Positions 50,202-61,630 of a DNA stretch of 64,000 bases are shown here, in pieces. The translations under genes and the position numbers were made by a program. The DNA comes from Molossus alvarezi (Eukaryota > Chordata > Mammalia > Chiroptera > Molossidae). Position 1 is the first letter of the stretch, and each line of letters begins with the position of its first letter. The stretch spans positions 16,169,534 to 16,233,533 of the forward strand of contig CM073907.1 of NCBI GenBank assembly GCA_037176705.1, read 5' to 3'. A model generated the notes under the pieces. That model was not told the origin of the DNA, did not search any database, and saw nothing but the letters and a program-made list of their open reading frames with translations.

Positions 50202-50215
50202 AGAAGTACACTGGC
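50202..50215. repeat. SINE target-site duplication, right
   Basis: AGAAGTACACTGGC; see 49,976-49,989 (one mismatch). Confidence 0.9.
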
Positions 50216-50499
50216 CAACATCAACCAGTCCAGAAGAAAAAGGTCAGACATGTAAGAGCTCAGAAACCCATTTCAGAGAACAACAAAACATCTGAGAGTA
50301 TATAACTGGAACACAAAATATAGCTTGGAACCACATAGCTGTCACAGGAAAGGTTGAGTCGACTTGCACTGTGCCATTCTTTAGGGATAAGCAAGGTTCA
50401 TGCATCTAGGCATGATGCATGAAAGGTAGGTTTGGGTTCAACATAAGGAACTAAACTAGTTATCAAAATAAACACCCTCAAAAATAAATTATACTAGCC
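50216..50499. other. Unique sequence
   Basis: Nothing recognised. Confidence 0.4.
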
Positions 50500-51130
50500 A
50501 TAGTTTATTGAAAAAATAAGTGAAAGGCACTTATTTTATTTGCTTATTTTGATTAGGCTATTTTTCTTTACATGGCTCAAAAACAAAACAATGCAGAAAG
50601 GTTTACAGTAAAAAGTCTTGTTCCTATCCTGTTATCCTCTCTACCTCCTGTGCTCATGATATGGGAACCAATTTTTAATCATTTCAAAGCTTCCATATAA
50701 AATAAAACATATATTCTTACACCACCACCCCTTTATACAAAATGTAACATATAATACACAGAGTTATTTATGCCTTTGCTTCAGTCTGCATATTTTTTAT
50801 CAACCTGTTAAAACCTTCTTTTCTATTGTGTCTCATATGATGTTAAACCCATATATTGAGTTCTTATTTTCAGTTATATTATTTTTCAGTTCCATTTAAT
50901 TCTTTTTTATCGATTCTATTATCAGCTAAAATATTACATTTGTAATTGTTTTTTTAATCTCCTGTTTTCTTGAACATATTAATCATAACTAAAGTCCTTA
51001 TATCTGGGTCACTAGTGGGTCTGTTTTAATTGTCTATATTTTCCCTTAACTTTGGCATGCCTAGTAATATTTTTACTGAATGCCAGACATTGTGATTTAA
51101 ATACTTCACAGCATATTATAAAGATCTTTC
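50500..51130 (-). mobile_element. Old LINE-1 fragment
   Basis: AT-rich. CCTTATATCTGGGTCACTAG, TGGGTCTGTTTTAATTGTCT, ATTTTTACTGAATGCCAGAC and ATTGTGATTTAAATACTTC parallel antisense sequence upstream of L1 ORF1 in ancient L1M elements. Confidence 0.6.
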
Positions 51131-51489
51131 TATTGATATACTAAAATATATATTGATATATTGAAAATTTTCCTTTTTTCTAGATAGGCATTTTATAAAC
51201 AGTATCTCCAAACCATAAAGCAATACTGAAAGATGTGTATCTTGCTCAGAGAGAGACACACAACAAAAAACTAGCAATGATGGGGTTCATATTCAAGTCT
51301 GTCTAGCTCCAATGTGGGTGCTCCCCCCATAACACCTGTGAACAGCCATCACAGGAGGGGCTCAGGTGGGACATGGAGGGCCAGCTGCTGTAGAGATAGT
51401 TCCAGCTGGGCTCTGCTGATCAGGAGACTCATTCAAGTTAACTTGAGAATAAAGGATCATATCAGTTAAGAATTCTTGTGACTACAAAA
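51131..51489. other. Unique sequence
   Basis: Nothing recognised. Confidence 0.4.
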
Positions 51490-51935
51490 ACTGTATTAGT
51501 CAAGATCTCAATAGGAAGTAGGTAGCACATGCCAGTTAGAATGGTTGGAAGGGGGCTTATTTACAGAAGGATTAATTACAAAGCTATGGGTGGGATGTAG
51601 GGAGACCACAGGGGGATTGAAGAGACTCAGGGTTGGTGGCAATGAAGCTGTCACCCAAAGCTCAAAGGGATGAGGGGAGGGAGGTTACTGGAACCCAGAG
51701 AAGAGAGAGTCATGGAGAACAAGCCACCTTGACAGAAACAGCAATCTTCAGCAACCCAAAGTGGCTCTGCAGGTAGAGAGCTAGGGGAATAATAACCTCA
51801 ATGTCACTATCCTCCTCTTTCTGGTCTTCTGTCAGGGCTCCCTATTGGCCAAACGTAATCGGAAGCATCCTGAGGCAAAGGGGAGGATGGAGAAGGATCT
51901 AGAATGGATCTAGACAGGCAGGAAAATATCTGGCA
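51490..51935. repeat. Mammal-wide LTR-like repeat
   Basis: TGTATTAGTCAAGATCTCAA, TTACAGAAGGATTAATTACA, CTCCCTATTGGCCAAACG and AGGATCTAGAATGGATCTAG match a common old repeat (the 'ctcctattggccaaacccaaccggaag' type in shorter phrases). Family not assigned. Confidence 0.5.
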
Positions 51936-51939
51936 CAGA

Positions 51940-51998
51940 CCACACACACACACACGCGTGCACACACACACACGCACGCACGCACACACGCACACAGC
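51940..51998. repeat. (CA)n/(CGCA)n microsatellite
   Basis: CACACACACACACGCGTGC, then further CA and CGCA units. Confidence 0.92.
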
Positions 51999-52049
51999 CT
52001 AAGCAATAAAGACATTTAATTATGTCACATATAAGTTTGTTTATAGGTA

Positions 52050-52320
52050 ACCCCCATGTGCGGCAGCTCAGTGACAAGGTTCAGTGATGTCATTGATGAC
52101 CCAGGCTCTCTCCGTCTTTCCACTTCATCATCCTCAGCATGCCTGATTTTTATCCTTAGGCTTCCACAGCTTCCGGCATTACATTCTTACTCAGCTGCAA
52201 TTAAGACAAGAAGAAAGGGCACACTTCCTTACCTGTATCCATTCATCAAAAGCCTTTCTGCCCCCAGCAGCCTTTTTCCTGCATCTCACTGGCCAGGACT
52301 ACCTTGGGTAGCTTAGACCA
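52050..52320. repeat. Possible mammal-wide repeat remnant
   Basis: The order GGCTCTCTCCGTCTTTCCAC, CTTAGGCTTCCACAGCTTCC, CATCTCACTGGCCAGGACTA recalls old LTR-type repeats with a 'ctcattggccagaact' block. Weak. Confidence 0.35.
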
Positions 52321-53589
52321 ACCATGTTTTCATCTCCTGGGGCCAGAGATTGGTTCCACTTCCTTGAGCATGTGGCACACCCCACCCCCCCTCACACAAA
52401 ATCAGGGTTCTAAAATCTAAGGAAGAAGGAGGGATGGTGTCAGTTAGGGGCTCAGCCATATCGGCCACAGGTATTTTTACTATCCCCCAGGAAGCCCCAG
52501 GCACATCACAGGAACCCAGAGGGAGCACCACAGCTGAGCTCCCAGCACTAGGATCAGCTGAGGTGCTGAACAGGCCAGACCCTCCCGGCCAATCTCTGCC
52601 CTGCATGGTCTCTCTCTGCTCTGCCCTCCTCTCTGCCACACATTCCTCTGCTTATTCATGGCCTCCCCTCCCCCAATCCCTAGCTTCTCCAGCCCCTCTC
52701 AGCCTGTTTCAGGACAAAACCCATCTGTAGCTAGGCTGGGGGGTGGGGTCATGGGTACAGATGGAACAAGGGCAGCAGGTGCTGGGGAGAGGGGCAGTGT
52801 TCCTCACAAGGGTCTGTGCAAAGGTCAGGTGAGGACAAATGGAGCTGGGGCAAGGTAATGTGGTAGAATATACCTACATGTAAATAAATGCATAATAAAA
52901 TTGAAGTGTATTCATGCATTTGAAATAGTGTATTTTGTCCAAATTGAAATAAAAACTCTTCTGACTGGTCCTGTTGTGGTGCCCCCATTGGCTGACAACT
53001 GAGAAAAGGTGTCCCTTCAGTACCCCCTTCCCCACATCCCTGGGACAGGCTCATAAATCATGCCTAGCAAGAAGGACCTTCTGGGTATGTAGTGAGTGTT
53101 ATTTGTGCCCACCCAGGTCCCTTTCTCAGGCCCATATGTCTGGCCCCAGCTGCTAAGGGCTCACAGCTGCCCCCTTTTCTGGAGAACACATCACCCAGAG
53201 GTGGAAGGTTCCCCCTCTGCATCCTGGGCTCCTCACTGCCAATAACTGCCTGATTGTGGTGTGTTGGGCAGGGACTGGGGTGATGAGAAGCCAGGCCCTT
53301 GTCCTCAGGGGCCAGCTCTGCTCAAGTTCCAGTCTCCGGGCCTGGCTTTGTCTCCCTGCTGGGAGGGTCTGGCCCACCTCTTACTGCCACCTGAAACATT
53401 CCCATCCAAGGTCCGCTTGTAGGGCAAGTTAGGTCAGGTATCTAAGGCCTGTCCACTCTGAGATCAGGAGCCCGGGTTCTCCATCTCACAGAGCTTCCCA
53501 GGATGAGAACAGCGGGCAGGACCCCATCTCCTCCATCTTTCTCCTCCTCCAGTCATTGCACAGAAATAATTAGAGAAGCCACCTACTAT
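52321..53589. other. Unique sequence, no gene recognised
   Basis: GC-rich single-copy DNA. Open frames near 100 codons on both strands show no domain. Confidence 0.45.
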
Positions 53590-53900
53590 ACATCCTGCTA
53601 GACTCTGTATGAACAGGTACTAGACACAGCCCCTGATTTCAAAGGGCTTAAGTTCTCATTAGTGAGGCAGACCTACCTATAAAAAGGGAAACAATCATAG
53701 CGAACAGCATATGCCGAGACCTAATAGTTGGCCCCAGCAAGAAGAGACCAACATGTGTGCACAGAAGGGAGAAGACACAGCAGTCAAGGAGGGCTCCCTG
53801 GAGGAGATGCTAGTCAGTTTAAAGCTTTCATAAGCAGGAAGGAGGCCAGAGGAATGAGCTAGGACTCAGAGGCCCAAGGTATAGATAACCTGGTAAAGTA
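53590..53900 (-). repeat. L2-like LINE fragment
   Basis: AAAGGGCTTAAGTTCTCATT, GGAGGGCTCCCTGGAGGAGA, GGAATGAGCTAGGACTCAGA. Antisense L2 order, diverged. Confidence 0.5.
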
Positions 53901-54499
53901 GAATGCTCTGCAAGGAAACAATAGAGGTAAGATGGGAGAGGCTGGCTGCTGCCTGGGGTGGAGGAGCAACAGGGTGGAGGATGAGACCAAAGTTCAAAGC
54001 CAGAGTGATTGGAAGAGGAGGCACAAAAACAGGAAGTCCATTTGTCTTGTCCATTGTAGTCCTCGCTTCCTACCTCCCAGTGCTACCACCACACTGGGCA
54101 CAAAGCAGGTGGGCTGCCAGTGTTCACTGAACAGGGTTCTGCATGCGGGTCCCTGCTCCTCAGCCTCCTCCCTGGATCCTGACAGCTCCAAGCAGGAGCA
54201 AAGACTGAGGGATCCTTCCAGGTCAGCATGACCCCATCCCTAGAGAATCAGGGCAAGAGAAGGCCTTCCCCTTCCATCCCAGAAGGTATTTAATTAGGAG
54301 AGCTAATTTGAGGCCCAGGAGTGAGAGACAGAGGTCCTGGTGCTCATGTGTGTGTGTGAACATGGAGGCTGAGGGTGAACTTCAAGCTTGTGTTCCACAG
54401 AAAATGAAGCTGCTGGAATTGAGGCACAGTAGCAGACAAGAGCCAGGGCCCCTGCACTGGACTGGCTGCATCGTCCTCCCTCAGAGACAGGCTCCAGGG
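53901..54499. other. Unique sequence
   Basis: Nothing recognised. Confidence 0.4.
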
Positions 54500-54790
54500 G
54501 CACATGTGTGCATGTGCCCACACATGCCCACTCTCCGGCACATACCAGCACACTCACACACGTACTGCATTTACAGACACCTGCACACACATCCACTCAC
54601 ATGATTTCTACACTGACACACACGCACTCAAGTGTAGCTTTGCACACAACCACACTACACACTCACGCACATGTTCACACATTCACATACACATTCACAC
54701 ACTCAACATATACTCTCATATATTTTTACACACATGCCCACACGTGAACAAACATTTCCCAGGTACACATTCACATACACACACATGTGC
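54500..54790. repeat. Degenerate CA-rich tract
   Basis: Long imperfect tract of CACACATGCCCACAC and ACATTCACACACTC-type units with intermixed 8-12 bp repeats. Its His/Thr-rich plus-strand open frames are not genes. Confidence 0.9.
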
Positions 54791-55199
54791 AGAAGCAGTC
54801 TTGACCACGGCTCCACACTCAACTCAGATCCCTCTTAACTGTGATGGAATGTTCTGAGCTGTACCCGGGGCCTTTAGCAGAGCTGGCACCATACAAACAC
54901 CCAGGCCCTCAACAAGGTCCTCCCCTACCCCTTGGTTTTTTCAAAAGAAAAATAAACTTCTAAAGCACATGCCATGGTCTCTCTTGCTCCCACGCCTGCA
55001 TGCCCCAGGCTGAGGGAGTTTTCCTCTGAGCTACCATCAGTCCTCTGCAGAATTAGGCCATACAGTCCTCACAGATGAGACGTTCTCAGCACAGCACAGG
55101 TCCCAGGAGAGCCAGAGCCACACCCAGGACTGTATTACATGATAGGGGCAGAGGCTTTGGACATGTGTATAGTGTGTGGGAAATGTCTGCACAGGGCTG
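54791..55199. other. Unique sequence
   Basis: Nothing recognised. Confidence 0.4.
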
Positions 55200-55405
55200 T
55201 TGGCCTAGGCTCTGAGGGTTCTAACCCAGCTCTGAGTGACTTTGGGCATGTTACTAAACCTCTCTGAGCCTCTGTCTTCTTGTCTGTAAAGGAGGGCAAC
55301 CATGGTTCTAGGTTGTGTGAAGAGTGAGTGAAATTATACATGTAACATGCTTAGCACAGAGTGAGGCACATAGTATGTGCTCAATAAATTTAACATCATT
55401 GTGGG
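55200..55405 (+). repeat. MIR SINE
   Basis: TCTAACCCAGCTCTGAGTGA, CTTTGGGCATGTTACTAAAC, CTCTCTGAGCCTCTGTCTTC, TTGTCTGTAAAGGAGGGC, GAGGCACATAGTATGTGCTC, AATAAA. Nearly complete. Confidence 0.93.
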
Positions 55406-55499
55406 GGCCAACCCAGCACACCTGGCTTTCCACTCCTCAACCAGAGTTCACTTTTGCCCTGCGGGCCTGGCTCCCTCTGGCCTTCCTTCCCTATATCCA

Positions 55500-55800
55500 A
55501 ATAAGAAGACAGGTTATTAGTATAAATTTGATCAAAATGACACATGGATTAGCATGTACACTGCAAGGTCTAATTCTGTTTACTGTTCTAAGGGAGCATA
55601 CAATTATTACAGGAGCTGGGACAGTGTTTTTAATAACATTTCTTGTTAAGATTTAATTATAGAAAATTGTATTTTCTTAATCACTGAAAACTTAACTGGC
55701 TAGGAAAAGAATCGTGATAATTTTGTTTGCAGTTTATTAAATCCTTAGGATATTCTTTCTCTTACATTTGCTTTTATTATGTGTTGCAGCTAAGTGCTTT
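55500..55800. promoter_or_regulatory. Candidate conserved non-coding element
   Basis: About 300 bp of AT-rich, repeat-free DNA in a GC-rich setting: GTATAAATTTGATCAAAATG, TAGCATGTACACTGCAAGGT, GCATACAATTATTACAGGAG, TTAAGATTTAATTATAGAAA, GCAGTTTATTAAATCC. TAAT cores and TGATCAAA (LEF/TCF-like) are present. Conservation not shown. Confidence 0.4.
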
Positions 55801-56639
55801 TTAACCCTTGGAGCTGTGAGGAGGAAGGTCGAGGGAGGACAGTCCCTGCTTTCCTGTCCCCAGACCCTCCACTCCTGGCAAACTTGGGTGCCAACTGCCC
55901 CATCAACAAGAGCAACGTACAGAGCCCAGTTGCTCTTTTTCCTGCTCAGTAAAAAGAACAGGTGTGCTCTCCTTGTCCGAAGTTGGTGAGATGAGAAACC
56001 ATGCACAGAACACCTGGCTCTCATACCAACCTTTCCTGGAAACCCAGTCCCAGGTATCTCTAAACCATGAAGCCCTGAGAAAAATCACAAAAGTAACATT
56101 GTCACCCGCCTGCATTCACACAGCATTCCTGACCACCTCAGAAGGTCCCGGGCCTAGAGAAGTGGCCTGAAGTTACCGTGGCTCTATGGGTGTCACCTGA
56201 CCCTGGCTGTTCACTCCTGGACAGGGCAGAACTGTGGCTGGAGTTTCATTCCTATAATCAACCTTGCACGAGGCCTCTTTCTTACAGGTGTTAGGAACTG
56301 GGAATTCAGAAATGGACACCACAGAGCCCTGCCCAGGTGTCCACAGGCCCTCCTGCTTCCCTTTCTGCAGCGCTGTGTGTCCATGAGGAGGCACAGGAAG
56401 CAAGGGGGTGCAGAGAGCCTCACACTGAGAAATGGGGTATGTGAAAACCAGAGGCTCAGAGGAGACACAGTCTATCAGTTCTTCCAGGAAACCAGACTCA
56501 GGGGAAAAGATGCAATATTATCAACAACATGAGGAGTGATGCTTATAAAAACCAACGTGAGACGCCAGCCCCAAGGGGATTTATGCTGCGTGGTTACGTA
56601 ACAATTCCTTAGCCAAAGGAAAGCATCTCTGTGAAATCC
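55801..56639. other. Unique sequence
   Basis: Nothing recognised. Confidence 0.4.
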
Positions 56640-56722
56640 TGTGATCCCAGAAGAGAATGTGGCATGTGCATGTGTGCATGTGTGTGCATTGGTGTGTGTG
56701 TGTGTTTGTGCATGTATGTGTT
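56640..56722. repeat. Degenerate TG-rich tract
   Basis: GCATGTGTGCATGTGTGTGC, then TGTGTGTGTGTG; imperfect. Confidence 0.85.
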
Positions 56723-57179
56723 GGTGAGGCATTTTGACCTCAGAGCCCTATTTCCATCTCTATGCAACCCCATGACTCCCTGAGCCTGGACCATCTCCAC
56801 ACAGATGTAACCTTTCCTCCAGGAAGTGCCACCCTTTCAGTCAACATGTCCCACCTGTGTCTAGCCTAGAGCTCTCCTGCTACAAATCAAACCTTGATTT
56901 TTTTGGGAGGTGGAAGAGGGACAATGAGACAATGAGTGAAATCCCCAGCAGAACAGCCCATCTGACACATCTTGAGGTCTTTCCACTCCCCTCTAAACTC
57001 TGAGACCTCAGCTCTCTTAATGACTCCCAGTGGCCTCTCTGTTCCCTCCATGTTTCTTTGGTGTCTTTGTTTGTCCCTTTAGTGCCTTTGTTCTCTGGAG
57101 CAGGGGAATGCAGGCCTGGCAGCCTTAACCACCCTCCCTCCCCAGAGCAAAGTGCAGGACTTCAAAGAGGCGGCAAGAG
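56723..57179. other. Unique sequence
   Basis: Nothing recognised. Confidence 0.4.
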
Positions 57180-57310
57180 AGGTGATGGATAATAGATGGC
57201 TGGAAGCATGAATGATACATATGCAGATAAATGATGGATAATGGGGCCCGCATGATGTATAGGTGCTGCTGGAGTAATAAATGTGTAGATACATATAGAT
57301 TGATGGAGGG
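57180..57310. repeat. Degenerate (GATA/ATGA)-rich tract
   Basis: GATGGATAATAGATGGC, GATAAATGATGGATAATGGG and AGATACATATAGATTGATGG point to an old tetranucleotide repeat. Confidence 0.65.
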
Positions 57311-57679
57311 AGACAGTTTCAGAAACAACAGACACAGGGGCAGCTGGAAAGACTCATCCAGGATCCATGATAGATGCATTGAGGTGAGATAGTCAGGGAG
57401 ATAAGAAGCAGGACCGGTCCCGGGGAGACAAGATAGAGGAATATACCCAGAAACGGTCTTCCTGGACACAGGGACTAGAGCAAAAACAACAGCAACGAAT
57501 GAACACACAGCACCTCGCGTGGACAGACACAGCTGCTGCCCAGGCATCCATGGTAGGGCGCAGGGTAGAGGAATGAGCTAAAGGAGCTTGGACACATGGG
57601 CAGGTGATGAATGTGCCAAAGATGATGAAGAGATGGGTGGGCGCATTGATCTGAGCACTCCTCCTCCCTCCATCTCCCC

Positions 57680-57830
57680 AACCCGCCCTGCGGGGCTGCT
57701 CTTCCAGGCCCCTGGGTGCTGTGCCTCTGGCGGCCACGCGGGGGCGCTCACGCCGGGGTCCCCATGCGGAGGGGCGGGGAGAGCTGCGGACGCCGGGGTC
57801 CTGCACGGAGTTTGTTTCCTTGAAGGCCGG
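57680..57830. other. Small CpG-rich patch
   Basis: Clustered CpGs (GGCGGCCACGCGGGGGCGC, CACGCCGGGGTCCCC, GGACGCCGGGGTC) in otherwise CpG-poor DNA. Too short to call a promoter. Confidence 0.5.
57732..57749 (+). promoter_or_regulatory. CTCF-like motif
   Basis: GGCCACGCGGGGGCGCTC closely fits the CTCF core CCACNAGGGGGCGC with one unfavourable position (C for A). Plus-strand orientation. Motif match only. Confidence 0.5.
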
Positions 57831-58664
57831 GCCCACGTGACCCACCACTTCCCCCTCTCCTTGACTTCATAAATAATGCCCCTGGTTGAAAACTCCCCAA
57901 GGAAGAGCAGCAGAAAGAAAGGCTTCTTGCTGGGCTGCTTTCCCCAGAATCGAAGCAAGTCTTTGAAGCCTGCCTTCCAGAGCTGCCCCAGTCAGTCTGT
58001 TTGCTCCTTTTCCCTGTCACTCCCTGGCTTGTCCTTCTTGCTCTGTTTTAAATCACTTCCCTCTCACCACCCCGCCTCCTTCCGCCCCAATCCTCAGGGT
58101 CTTCCTGACCGCGGTTCCTCTCCAGAGCCAGCTGCACAGAGTGGAGAGACAATGAGGGAAGCTATTGTTCTGGAAAGGGCAAGGCAAACTCCTGGGAGAG
58201 GGCAGGAGCTGGAGCAGATAAGACCCTGTATCAGCTAAAGCTGGGATTAAGCCTTGCTGGGTTAAGGGGCCTGTCACCGCTGAGTCAGGCTCAGAGGTCC
58301 TGCTTTTCAGCCCCCAACACACAGAAATGGGAATAGAGGCATCCAGGATGGACAGCTGCAGGGGGCCAGCCCCAGCTCAGATCTGTCTCCAGCTTGGCTG
58401 GTTCACAACTACAGAGGAGACAGGAGGAGCATAAACCCCGTCACAGGCTTTGGGAGGGTTAGGGTCCTGTCACTGCTGGAACAAGGGCCTTTGCCCAAAC
58501 TCATGGTCTCCTTGTATCTGCTGGATGTCCAAGCACATTCTCAAGCCCTCCAGAGGAGCGAACTCCGTGGCCTCCAAGGCATGCTTTCACAGTTCTTTCC
58601 AGCAACTGCTCATTACCCTAACCAGGGCCCCTGAAAACACACAGCCTCGGAGAGCCCTCTGCAG
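57831..58664. other. Unique sequence
   Basis: Nothing recognised. The plus-strand frame 57,876-58,238 (120 codons) has no domain. Confidence 0.4.
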
Positions 58665-58740
58665 AGAGGTCACCCAGGGCAGCACAGAGAGGTTAAGTGA
58701 CTAGCTCAGTGCACCACAGCCTGGAAGCTGCAGGGTTGTA
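58665..58740 (-). repeat. MIR-like fragment
   Basis: GAGAGGTTAAGTGACTAGCT, CAGTGCACCACAGCCTGG. Antisense MIR core. Confidence 0.6.
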
Positions 58741-58995
58741 ACCACCATCAACCCAGGGAATTCTCAGTCCTGAATAGTTAGGGAAAGCAGTTAGGGAAAG
58801 CAGCCAGGGAGGAAGAATGTGAGATACTCTGAGAAACAGGGTTGGGGGGCATTTTTCATGCACTGGTTTCCCTTGCAAACAGTGGCTGAGTCCCCTCCCC
58901 AGCTTCACACACACCTCCAGTTCATTGTGCTTGTGAGTAAAAACATAATCTGGCTACTTTGCCTCTGCCCAAAAGTGACACCAAAACTGTCTTTA

Positions 58996-59007
58996 AGAAG
59001 CAGTGGG
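58996..59007. repeat. Target-site duplication, first copy
   Basis: AGAAGCAGTGGG; repeated at 59,277-59,288 and, with one change, at 59,371-59,382. Confidence 0.92.
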
Positions 59008-59276
59008 TCACCCTGGCCAGTTTAGCTCAGCGGTTATAGCATCGACCTGTGCACCAGAGAGGCCTGGGTTCAGTTCCTGCTAATACAGACCTCAGTTGTG
59101 GTTCGTCCCTGGCCCTGGTTGGGGTTGTACGGGTGGCAGCCAGTTGATGTGTCTCTCTCATGTTGATGTTTCTCTCTCTCTTCCTCCCTCTCTCCCTCCC
59201 ACTCTATCTGAAGATAAATGCAAAAAAAAAAAAAAAAAAAAAAAAGTCCTTGGGTGAGGATAATAAATTTTAAAAT
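59008..59276 (+). mobile_element. VES-type SINE, full length
   Basis: TCACCCTGGCCAGTTTAGCT, A-box TAGCTCAGCGG, GGTTCAGTTCCTGC (B box), CT-rich middle, then a 25-A run inside the 3' region and GTCCTTGGGTGAGGATAATA. A perfect 12-bp duplication flanks it. Confidence 0.95.
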
Positions 59277-59288
59277 AGAAGCAGTGGG
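59277..59288. repeat. Target-site duplication, second copy
   Basis: AGAAGCAGTGGG. Confidence 0.92.
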
Positions 59289-59370
59289 CCTCCCTCCCTC
59301 CTTCCCTTCCTCCCACTCTATTTGAAGAAAAATGAAAAAGTATCCGCAGGTGAGGATTTTTAAAAAAAGA
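59289..59370 (+). mobile_element. SINE 3' fragment
   Basis: CT-rich start, CCACTCTATTTGAAGAAAAA, GAAAAAGTATCCGCAGGTG, AGGATTTTTAAAAAAA: only the last ~80 bp of a GAGGATA-tail VES SINE. Confidence 0.9.
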
Positions 59371-59382
59371 AGAAGCAGTGGA
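59371..59382. repeat. Target-site duplication, third copy
   Basis: AGAAGCAGTGGA; one mismatch to the other two. Confidence 0.88.
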
Positions 59383-59559
59383 GTTGTCCAGGATTGGCCA
59401 GAGGTTAAAGCGGCGGGGGGATTCCAGGCAGAAGGGGCCAAGTAGCACAGGCAGAGCGGCCTGGGGGGTGAGGGGAGCAGAGCCACTCTGTGTTCCTGGG
59501 CTGAAGCTTGAGCAGGAGCAGAAAGGACTGCAAAAGAAAGAGGCAGGGCTGGGATTCCA

Positions 59560-60080
59560 GAGTCTTGTTCTCCATCTAAGACATTTGCAGGAGGGACCAA
59601 AGGAGGAACAGGTTCCGGTCTGTAATGTGGAGGGTGGATTGGAGGCGGTGGGTATGGAGACCAGGCAGCCAGTTCAGAGGCTACTGTAACAGTCCACGGG
59701 AGGGGGGGGGTGGTTAATGAAAACAACACTGGGTTCTGGGGTGGCTGGGGTTGGGGGCAGGGAGTCAAGAAATATTTTGGAGGTCAAAGCATCAGGACCT
59801 AAAAGGTTGGGGACAGAGAGAGAATCTTGAAGTCAAGGCTGAGTCCTGGGTGTCTGGCCTAGGTGTGGGTGAATGGCAGTGGCACCCTCTGAGAGGTCAC
59901 ATGGGGGGAAGAGCAGGCTTGGGGGAGATGTCCAGTTTGGAGCATGTTGCATCTGAGGTGCCTGATGGTGCAGAGATCGACTGTCCAGGGGTAGTTGGAT
60001 ATTCTGGCCTGAGCCCTGTGAGTGAAGGCTGGATGGACCAGCAATATCTGTGGTGGCTGAAGTCCAAGGGGAAGTGGGGG
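59560..60080 (-). repeat. L2 LINE, antisense
   Basis: GGAGACCAGGCAGCCAGTTC, AGAGGCTACTGTAACAGTCC, GTCCAGTTTGGAGCATGTTG, CATCTGAGGTGCCTGATGG and GGGGTAGTTGGATATTCTGG are the antisense of L2 ORF2's 3' part. Confidence 0.8.
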
Positions 60081-61169
60081 TGACTGATGGGGGAGAGAGA
60101 AGAGCAGGAACCCAGGCCAGAGGGGCCAGGAAGGAATTGTCTGAGAAGGAAGCAGATAGAGGGGAGGGGAGGGGCTGGTGAAGGAAGGAGGGAGGGAGAG
60201 GTGCCAGGTCAGATGCAGCAGGAAGTGCCAGTGACAGACACACTGAGTGACCTGTGGACTTGGCTCCGAGCATCTTATTCAAAATCAGGGTCTAACAGGA
60301 AACTCAGGGAACATTCAACCTGAGTAGTTCAGAGTTTAATAAAGGCATGGACAAGGTGCAAAGGTGTGGGGAGGGTGTAGGGAAACCAACTGTGGGCCGT
60401 GAAGCTCCAGGGCTGGTGACAGGGAAGCCAGGCCCAGGACACCTGGAGGGAAAGCCATGTGGAGTGGCTACTGGACAGGAGCTGTAGCTTGTGTGGAGGG
60501 ACAGAGCAGGCCACCCCTGCAGCTCCACAGGGAGCATGGCGAAAGATTAACACCTCAGCCTCCCTCTCCTACCTCCCTCCATCTCCTGTGAGTGTCCCCA
60601 TTGGTATGACCCAACCTGAAGCCAGGGTGCAGGGAGCCTGGGCCATTCCACCCAGAGAGGTCAGCCCTGGAGCCTCACCGATCATTAGGCTGCACTGCCT
60701 TGGTGAGCAAACAGATGGTGCACTGACCCATGTAACATGGGCCCCTCTCGTTCCTTGCTCTCAGCTCTGCTTCTCTTGCCTGACCCCCCATTCCTTCAGG
60801 AAGGGGTAGCTCTGCTCCTAATGTCACCCCAAAGGGAGAAGACACTGTTCCGTGCTAGTTCCAGCAGCAAAATCCAGGGCAAAGTATCTGAGCTGCCTGG
60901 CCCAGGTCACATCCGCATCGCAGAACCAGTCACTCTGCCTGGGTAGGAAAGAGGAAAATTCTGCTGGCCAGCAGCCAGGCCAGGAGCACTCAGACAGAGA
61001 AGAGGTGGCAACTGCTGGGAAGAGGAGGCTCGTGATTAATGGTGGGACTGTAATGAGGAAGCAAGCTGGGACCAAGATATGGCCCTTCGTGTTTCTACAT
61101 GAAACAGGAGGTGGGAAGGCAGCAGAGGGGAAGCTTTTCTTCTTTGCCTACTGCTGGGCATGTACCAAA
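60081..61169. other. Unique sequence, no gene recognised
   Basis: GC-rich single-copy DNA, G-rich at 60,160-60,200. Nothing recognised. Confidence 0.4.
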
Positions 61170-61320
61170 AGTACACAGAGATTTGTACTCACGCACACCC
61201 ATAAACACACATGCTTGCATATATAGAATTATAAAGATATAGGCAGATACACATGCCTATACAAACACGTACACTTTACACTCATGTACAGACTTATACA
61301 CAGTCACCAACATATACACC
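61170..61320. repeat. Degenerate CA-rich tract
   Basis: ACTCACGCACACCCATAAAC, ACACATGCTTGCATATATAG, ACACATGCCTATACAAACAC. Imperfect. Confidence 0.7.
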
Positions 61321-61321
61321 G

Positions 61322-61630
61322 TATTGTCAGGATAGGCCAGGATATGTTTCACTAACAAACAACTTCAAAACATCAGTGGTTCACACTGCTTATCCATCAC
61401 AGCCTCTGCTCATCCTAGTCGCTCTAGGATCACCACTGATGGAGAAGCCATCAGCTCAAACCTTGCTGGTCACTGTGCCAGAGGAAAAGGTGACCTCTGA
61501 GAGGTCTCATACTGCTGATTAGATCCTTCCCAGAGTGACATTTTCTCTTCTGTTCATAGGCCAGAACTGGTCACATGGCGCCACCCAGGGAAGCCAGAGA
61601 CCCAGAACTTTTTAGCAAGTAGTGATGAGC
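61322..61630 (-). repeat. Mammal-wide interspersed repeat, LTR-like
   Basis: TTGTCAGGATAGGCCAGGAT, ACTAACAAACAACTTCAAAA, CATCAGTGGTTCACACTGC, GGCCAGAACTGGTCACATGG match an old repeat of the same general type as 42,660-43,100. Name not certain. Confidence 0.6.

Noticed and set aside
54504..54857. His-rich plus-strand open frame
   Set aside because: Translation of the CA-rich degenerate tract.
57680..57830. CpG island promoter
   Set aside because: Only ~150 bp long, with no recognisable first exon or core promoter; kept only as a CpG-rich patch with a CTCF-like motif.
59070..59768. 232-codon minus-strand open frame
   Set aside because: It runs through SINE sequence, including the A25 run read as poly-Phe, and an antisense L2; no real gene.
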